In this document: piece after piece, positions 60,012 through 64,000 of the stretch
Layout of the letters: each line of letters opens with the position of its first letter
Position numbering within the stretch: the first letter of the stretch is position 1
The notes under the pieces: generated by a model
Database searches by the model: none
What the model was told of the DNA's origin: nothing
The model's input: the letters and a program-made list of their open reading frames with translations, nothing else
Position numbers and translations under genes: made by a program
Source of the DNA: JASHPR01 sp963842355
GTDB taxonomy: Bacteria; Actinomycetota; Actinomycetes; Streptosporangiales; Streptosporangiaceae
Assembly: GCA_963842355.1 (NCBI GenBank)
Contig: CAWJGC010000011.1
Span: 62,001-126,000, forward strand
Direction: 5' to 3'
DNA: 64,000 bases

Positions 60012-60420
60012 CTGACCTCCCCGGCAGCGGAAGGAGCCGGTCGGTGTCCACGTGGCCCAGGTCGGGGCGCGGCGCCAGCGGGCCGAGGTGGAAGACCGCG
60101 AACGCCGGCTGGCCGGCCTCGCTGTTCTCCAGCCGGTGACGCGTGCCGACCGGGATGAACAGGCCTTCGCCCGCGCCGACCGGCACGGGCTCTCCGTCGA
60201 GCCTGGCCAGCAGCCGGCCGCTGACCAGGTAGATGAACTCCTCCGAGTACGGGTGGTAGTGCTCGGTGACGCACTCGCCCGGCTGGAGGGTGAGCACTCC
60301 CATGAAGCCCGAGGTCGACTTGACCGTCCCGGGGCTGAGCATGGTGCGGAGATCGCCGCCGCGGCGGCGGTTGGGCTCCACGTCACTCGCCGCGATCTTC
60401 GCCCATTGTGCGTTTGTCAC
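60008..60420 (-). CDS. Cupin protein of the pigment cluster, 3' end probably frameshifted
   Basis: From GTG 60420 (GGAAGGACA upstream): GGDLRTMLSPGTVKSTSGFM, LQPGECVTEHYHPYSEEFIY, LDGEPVPVGAGEGLFIPVGT RHRLENSEAG and HLGPLAPRPDLGHVDT, a one-domain cupin with the His/Glu metal-site pattern, like WhiE ORF II. In the given sequence the frame does not stop but runs on antisense-like over KS-alpha. Another frame gives a natural end (APSAAGEVR then TGA at 60010-60008, overlapping the KS start), so a one- or two-base indel near 60030-60045 is likely. Role in pigment tailoring or regulation is not established. Confidence 0.75.
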
Positions 60421-60443
60421 CGGGTGTCCTTCCGAGAGCCGCC

Positions 60444-62096
60444 TCACAGCGGCGGGTTTCCGTGCTTGCGCAGAGGCAGATGCTCGTGCTTGGCGCGGAG
60501 CATGTCGAGGCCGGCGCAGATGACCGCCCGGGTCTCGCCTGGGTCGATCACGTCGTCCACGAGCCCGCGCTCCGCTGCGTAGTAGGGGTGCATGAGGTGT
60601 TGCCGGTACTCGGCGACCAGAGCCGCCCGCATCTGGTCCGGGTCGGGCGCCGCCGCGATCCGCTTGCGGTGGATGACGTTCGCGGCGCCCTCCGCGCCCA
60701 TCACGGCGATCTCGTTGATCGGCCACGCGTACGCGAGGTCGGCCCCGATCGAGCGGGAGTCCATCACGATGTACGCGCCGCCGTATGCCTTGCGCACGAT
60801 CACCTGGATGCGCGGGACCGTGGCCTCGCAGTAGGCGTACAGGAGCTTGGCGCCATGCCGGATGATCCCGCCGTGCTCCTGGTCCACGCCCGGCAGGAAG
60901 CCGGGGACGTCTACCAGGGTGACCAGCGGGATGTTGAACGCGTCGCAGGTGCGGACGAACCGTGCCGCCTTCTCGGCGGCCTCGATGTCGAGCACTCCGC
61001 CGAGCACGAGCGGCTGGTTGGCGACGATCCCGACGGTTTGCGCGCCCATCCGCGCCAGCGCGCACACCACGTTACGGGCCCACTCGGCGTGCAGTTCGAG
61101 GAACTCGCCGTCGTCGGCGATCTGCTCGATGACGGCCAGCATGTCGTAGGGCTTCGCCGCCGCGGCGGGGACAATGTCGAGCAGGGCGTCGCACCGCCGG
61201 TCCGGCGGGTCGGCGGGCTCGTGGCCATGGGGCGCCTCGCGGTTGTTCGGCGGCAGCAGCCACAGCAGCGCCCGGATGGCCTCGAAGCAGCTCTCCTCGT
61301 CGTCGTGCACGAAGGTGGCCAGGCCGGAGGTGCGGGAGTGCATGTCGGCGCCGCCCAGGTCTTCCTGGGTGACCTGCTCGCCAGTCACCTGGCGGATGAC
61401 ATCCGGCCCGGTGAGGAACATGTTCGATATCCCGCGGACCATGAAGACGAAATCGGTCAGCGCCGGTGAGTAGGACGCCCCGCCCGCGCACGGCCCGAGC
61501 ATCACGCTGATCTGCGGGATGACCCCGGAGGCCCGTACGTTCCGCCGGAATATCCCGCCGTACCCGGCCAGCGCGGTGACGCCTTCCTGTATCCGGGCGC
61601 CGGCGCCGTCGTTCAGGCCGATGAGCGGCGCGCCCGCCGACTCCGCCAGGTCCATGATCTTGTGGATCTTCTGCGCGTGGGCCTCGCCCAGTGAGCCGCC
61701 AAAGATCCGGAAGTCGTGGGCGTACAGGAACACCTTCCGGCCGTCGACCGTCCCGTATCCCGTGATCACACCGTCGGTATGCGGCCGCCGATCGTCCAGC
61801 CCGAATCCTGACGCCCGGTGCCGGCGGAACATCTCGAGTTCCCGGAACGAGCCGGCATCGCACAGGCTGTCGATCCGCTCACGAGCCGTCAGGCGCCCGC
61901 GCCTGTGCTGGCGCTCGGTGGCGTCCTCGCCGGGGCCGAGGAGGACTTCCTGCCTGAGCAGCGCCAGCTCGCCGGCCAGGTCATGCAGGTCCCGCTGCTT
62001 CGGCTGCTCCGCCGGGCCGACCGCCGTCGCCGGGGCGTCCGCCGTCGCCGGGCCGTCCGGGCCGGTCAAAGCCTTCGTGGCCTGCGTCAAAGTCAT
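60444..62096 (-). CDS. Acyl-CoA carboxylase beta subunit (carboxyltransferase)
   Basis: 550 residues from ATG 62096 (GGGGAGCACCA upstream). LTARERIDSLCDAGSFRELE, DGVITGYGTVDGRKVFLYAH DF, N-terminal oxyanion site VMLGPCAGGASYSPALTDFV, and C-terminal domain with LVTLVDVPGFLPGVDQEHGG IIRHGAKLLYAY and VIVRKAYGGAYIVMDSRSIG ADLAYAWP. It transfers CO2 from biotin to acyl-CoA; in the actinobacterial PccB/AccB group the substrate may be acetyl- or propionyl-CoA. Within the pigment cluster, acetyl-CoA to malonyl-CoA is the sensible role. Confidence 0.93.
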   Translation of the reverse strand: MTLTQATKALTGPDGPATADAPATAVGPAEQPKQRDLHDLAGELALLRQEVLLGPGEDATERQHRRGRLTARERIDSLCDAGSFRELEMFRRHRASGFGLDDRRPHTDGVITGYGTVDGRKVFLYAHDFRIFGGSLGEAHAQKIHKIMDLAESAGAPLIGLNDGAGARIQEGVTALAGYGGIFRRNVRASGVIPQISVMLGPCAGGASYSPALTDFVFMVRGISNMFLTGPDVIRQVTGEQVTQEDLGGADMHSRTSGLATFVHDDEESCFEAIRALLWLLPPNNREAPHGHEPADPPDRRCDALLDIVPAAAAKPYDMLAVIEQIADDGEFLELHAEWARNVVCALARMGAQTVGIVANQPLVLGGVLDIEAAEKAARFVRTCDAFNIPLVTLVDVPGFLPGVDQEHGGIIRHGAKLLYAYCEATVPRIQVIVRKAYGGAYIVMDSRSIGADLAYAWPINEIAVMGAEGAANVIHRKRIAAAPDPDQMRAALVAEYRQHLMHPYYAAERGLVDDVIDPGETRAVICAGLDMLRAKHEHLPLRKHGNPPL

Positions 62097-62136
62097 TGGT
62101 GCTCCCCATGGCCGCGCGTCCTGGACGGGCGCCCAG

Positions 62137-62463
62137 TCACCGTGGCACTCGCCAGAGATAGAATTCCCTGGCCATCGCGTCACTCGGGCTCCGCCATGTC
62201 GCGGGATCGTAGGCGGTGACGTGCTCCGACAGCTTCTTGTTGATGTCGGCGAACAACGGGTGCGCACGCACCTCGGTCAGCGGCAGAGCCAGGTCCTCGT
62301 CGCTGTCAATTGAATGGAAGTAGAGGTCATGAAAATGGTAAAGACGCCGTTCCCGCACGCCCAGCATCCGCGGAAGCTCGCCCGCGTCTGACTCCGCAAA
62401 TATATGTTTGACGGCTTCCGCGCTTCCATGCTTCATACGGGCGACTATAAGCGTCCGTGACAT
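62137..62463 (-). CDS. TcmI-type polyketide cyclase
   Basis: 108 residues from ATG 62463 (GGGGAGGTTGTC upstream). RTLIVARMKHGSAEAVKHIF AESDAGELPRMLGVRERRLY HFHDLYFH, then HPLFADINKKLSEHVTAYDP: the ferredoxin-like cyclase of the TcmI/WhiE ORF VII family, which closes the last ring of the aromatic polyketide. First gene of the cluster; the promoter should lie in 62464-62600. Confidence 0.92.
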   Translation of the reverse strand: MSRTLIVARMKHGSAEAVKHIFAESDAGELPRMLGVRERRLYHFHDLYFHSIDSDEDLALPLTEVRAHPLFADINKKLSEHVTAYDPATWRSPSDAMAREFYLWRVPR

Positions 62464-62981
62464 GACAACCTCCCCGGCGAATTAGTTCCCCTGCGTCCGT
62501 CATGCGTAAACACTCCCTCCCGGGTGGCTGCGGATCGGCGTGAATGGGGTGCGGGATTCGCGGGGCTACGGAGGCTCGGAGATGGGCAGCATCCAGGGAT
62601 TGCCGGCGTGGTCGTCGTGGATGCGGGTCAGGACGTGGGCGCCGTGCTTGGCGGCGGTGGAGAGTACCGCATAAGGCGGATTATTCTGACTTCTGGGTTA
62701 TGCCGCCGCCCCTGCTGCGCTGGCCTGCAGACCTGGCCAGGCGGCGATTGGGCTCCTGGCCCCCGCCGGGCAATACCACCAAACTCAGAGGTTTTGGCTG
62801 CAATACGTCAAAGCTCGGCTTTCGCAGTTTTAGGCGGCGCTGGATCCCGGCCGCGCCGGTGCGGCTTCAGCTGGCTTCGAACTCGGTCATCTGTCCTCCT
62901 CGTAACGGCGTGAAAGCACACTACAGCACTCGGATGCTACCTGAGCATCCTTGCAGGTCGAGGGTGCTTTACCGTGGTTCC
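62464..62981. other. Intergenic region with a truncated VOC gene end and an AT-rich inverted repeat
   Basis: The minus strand from about 62663 to TAG 62566 reads AAKHGAHVLTRIHDDHAGNP WMLPISEPP, the tail of a VOC/glyoxalase protein with no beginning. It is cut at an AT-rich segment, 62669-62703, with GCATAA and TTATGC as inverted ends around GGCGGATTATTCTGACTTCT. This looks like a recombination or element boundary. No complete gene. Confidence 0.45.
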
Positions 62982-63212
62982 ATGATCGATCCGGACTCGC
63001 CTGACGAGGTGTACCGCCAGCTCGCGGAGATCCTGGCCAGGAAGATCACGGCTGGGGAGGTTTCCGGGCGGATGGCATCCGAGCGGGACCTGGCCGTTGA
63101 GTACGGAGTCTCCTACGGCAGCGTACGGCGGGCGATGGCGCTGCTACGGGAGCGCGGCCTGGTGCGCACTATCCACGGTAGGGGGACGTTCGCGATCACT
63201 CCGAAAATGTGA
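62982..63212 (+). CDS. Small GntR family regulator (winged helix only)
   Basis: 76 residues from ATG 62982. YRQLAEILARKITAGEVSGR MASERDLAVEYGVSYGSVRR AMALLRERGLVRTIHGRGTF is a complete GntR winged helix with no effector domain. Such minimal GntR proteins are frequent in actinobacteria and often sit beside ABC transporters, as here. The frame is open further upstream but has no family resemblance there. Confidence 0.85.
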   Translation: MIDPDSPDEVYRQLAEILARKITAGEVSGRMASERDLAVEYGVSYGSVRRAMALLRERGLVRTIHGRGTFAITPKM

Positions 63213-63246
63213 TTTGCGTTTCGGCTGGCGCTGGAGGCCATAGGGC

Positions 63247-63270
63247 TTGACCTTGACCCTGCGTCAGCCT
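63247..63270 (+). promoter_or_regulatory. Possible MerR-type promoter of the ABC transporter
   Basis: CTTGACCTTGACCCTGCGTC AG resembles MerR-family operators (CTTGACCTxxx..) with an imperfect TTGAC/GTCAG inverted repeat, 15 bases before the ATPase start, which would give a nearly leaderless mRNA. Pattern only; no MerR gene is visible. Confidence 0.3.
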
Positions 63271-63284
63271 TTGAACATGGATGC

Positions 63285-64000
63285 ATGACACAGCAGAACC
63301 AGGCCCTGGCGGTCTCGGTCAGCGGGCTCCATAAGTCGTTCGGCGGCACGACCGTGCTGGATGGCATCGACCTGGCGATCCAAGAGGGCACGATCTTCGC
63401 GCTGCTCGGCCCGAACGGCGCGGGCAAGACCACCACGGTCCGGATCCTGTCCACCCTCATCGCCGCCGATGCCGGCCAGGTGCGGGTGGCCGGCCACGAT
63501 GTGCGCACCGAGCCTGACCTGGTACGCGCCGCGATCGGCGTCACGGGCCAGTTCGCGGCGGTGGACAACCTGCTCACCGGCAGGGAGAACCTGCTGCTGA
63601 TGGCAGACCTGTCGCACCTGGACCGGGATGGAGGACGCCGGCGGGCGGCGGAGCTGCTGGAGCTGTTCGAGCTGACCGACGCCGCCGGCAAGCCAGCCAT
63701 GACCTTCTCCGGCGGCATGCGGCGCCGGCTGGACCTGGCCATGACGCTGATGATCCGCCCCCGGATCCTGTTCCTCGACGAGCCGACGACCGGCCTCGAC
63801 CCGCGCGGCCGCCGCCGCATGTGGCAGATCGTCCGTGACCTGGTCGCCGCCGGCACCACCGTCTTGCTGACCACCCAGTACCTGGACGAGGCCGACCAGC
63901 TGGCGGACCGGATCGCCGTGCTGGACAACGGCCGGCTGGTCGCCGAAGGCACCGCGGGCGAACTCAAGCGCCGCGTCCCCGGCAGCCACATCCTGCTGCA
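63285..64000 (+). CDS. DrrA-like ABC ATPase, 5' part
   Basis: 238 codons from ATG 63285 to the window end, still open. VSGLHKSFGGTTVLDGIDLA, Walker A LLGPNGAGKTTTVRIL, Q-loop VTGQFAAVDNLLTGRENLLL, signature MTFSGGMRRRLDLAMTL, Walker B RILFLDEPTTGLDPRGRR, TTQYLDEADQLADRIAVLDN. ATPase of a daunorubicin-resistance-type exporter; the permease is expected downstream, outside the window. All motifs intact, unlike the frameshifted homologue at 33773-34710. Confidence 0.93.
   Translation, partial: MTQQNQALAVSVSGLHKSFGGTTVLDGIDLAIQEGTIFALLGPNGAGKTTTVRILSTLIAADAGQVRVAGHDVRTEPDLVRAAIGVTGQFAAVDNLLTGRENLLLMADLSHLDRDGGRRRAAELLELFELTDAAGKPAMTFSGGMRRRLDLAMTLMIRPRILFLDEPTTGLDPRGRRRMWQIVRDLVAAGTTVLLTTQYLDEADQLADRIAVLDNGRLVAEGTAGELKRRVPGSHILL

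Overview
The window is GC-rich DNA from what looks like a filamentous, sporulating actinomycete (a Streptosporangiaceae- or Streptomyces-like organism is my inference). The basis is high GC with strong third-position bias, many GTG starts, GTGA/ATGA gene overlaps, LAL-type LuxR, ECF and XRE/GntR regulators, ABC drug pumps, a WXG100-like gene pair and a type II polyketide cluster of the whiE spore-pigment kind. No complete rRNA or tRNA gene and no CRISPR array is present.

Layout. 1-9300 is a patchwork of intact genes (GH15 glycosidase, CYTH-like protein, DUF1772 protein, tautomerase, a VapBC module) and truncated genes (CPA1-type antiporter, PLDc_N protein, GlxA-type regulator, adenosine deaminase, hydrolase and AhpD-like fragments). 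9208-15083 is a block bounded by two identical 103-bp direct repeats. Each repeat is the 3' half of a tRNA-Val(GAC) gene plus its terminator hairpin, and a decayed third copy lies at 5230. The block holds a frameshifted LAL regulator, a broken VC0807-type membrane gene and an intact short-chain dehydrogenase. 15.1-23.1 kb carries gene fragments, a DUF1707 protein and a membrane-lipid cluster: PAP2, then a flippase fused to a pseudokinase, a glycine-betaine-type binding lipoprotein, and a PAP2-kinase fusion. An intact IS630 element lies at 23250-24339. 24.3-34.7 kb holds a TMEM175 channel, a secreted GH3 glycosidase, an L,D-transpeptidase, a VOC protein and a DrrAB-type pump whose ATPase is frameshifted.

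35.0-40.2 kb is a tungstate/molybdate ABC transporter with two different regulators that each carry a periplasmic-binding-protein-like sensor domain. 40.4-53.1 kb holds stress and regulatory genes: a degenerate stand-alone DHp protein, a MarR remnant, an SPFH protein, an Acg-type nitroreductase with an internal repeat expansion, chloramphenicol phosphotransferase, an ECF41 sigma factor with its divergent AhpD-like partner (two matched ECF41 promoters can be read), NDH-2, a WXG100-like pair and a NarL-type two-component system. 53.1-62.5 kb, all on the minus strand, is the pigment cluster: TcmI cyclase, carboxyltransferase, cupin, KS-alpha (frameshifted), chain-length factor, an ACP fused to an aromatase/cyclase, acyl-CoA carboxylase epsilon, biotin carboxylase/BCCP, monooxygenase and SchA/CurD-like protein. 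It appears to bring its own malonyl-CoA supply. A GntR regulator and the start of another DrrA-like pump close the window.

Many genes carry one or two single-base frameshifts, some of them in genes one would expect to be essential to their operon (KS-alpha, drrA). Real decay and indel errors in the assembly cannot be separated from the sequence alone, so each case is flagged.
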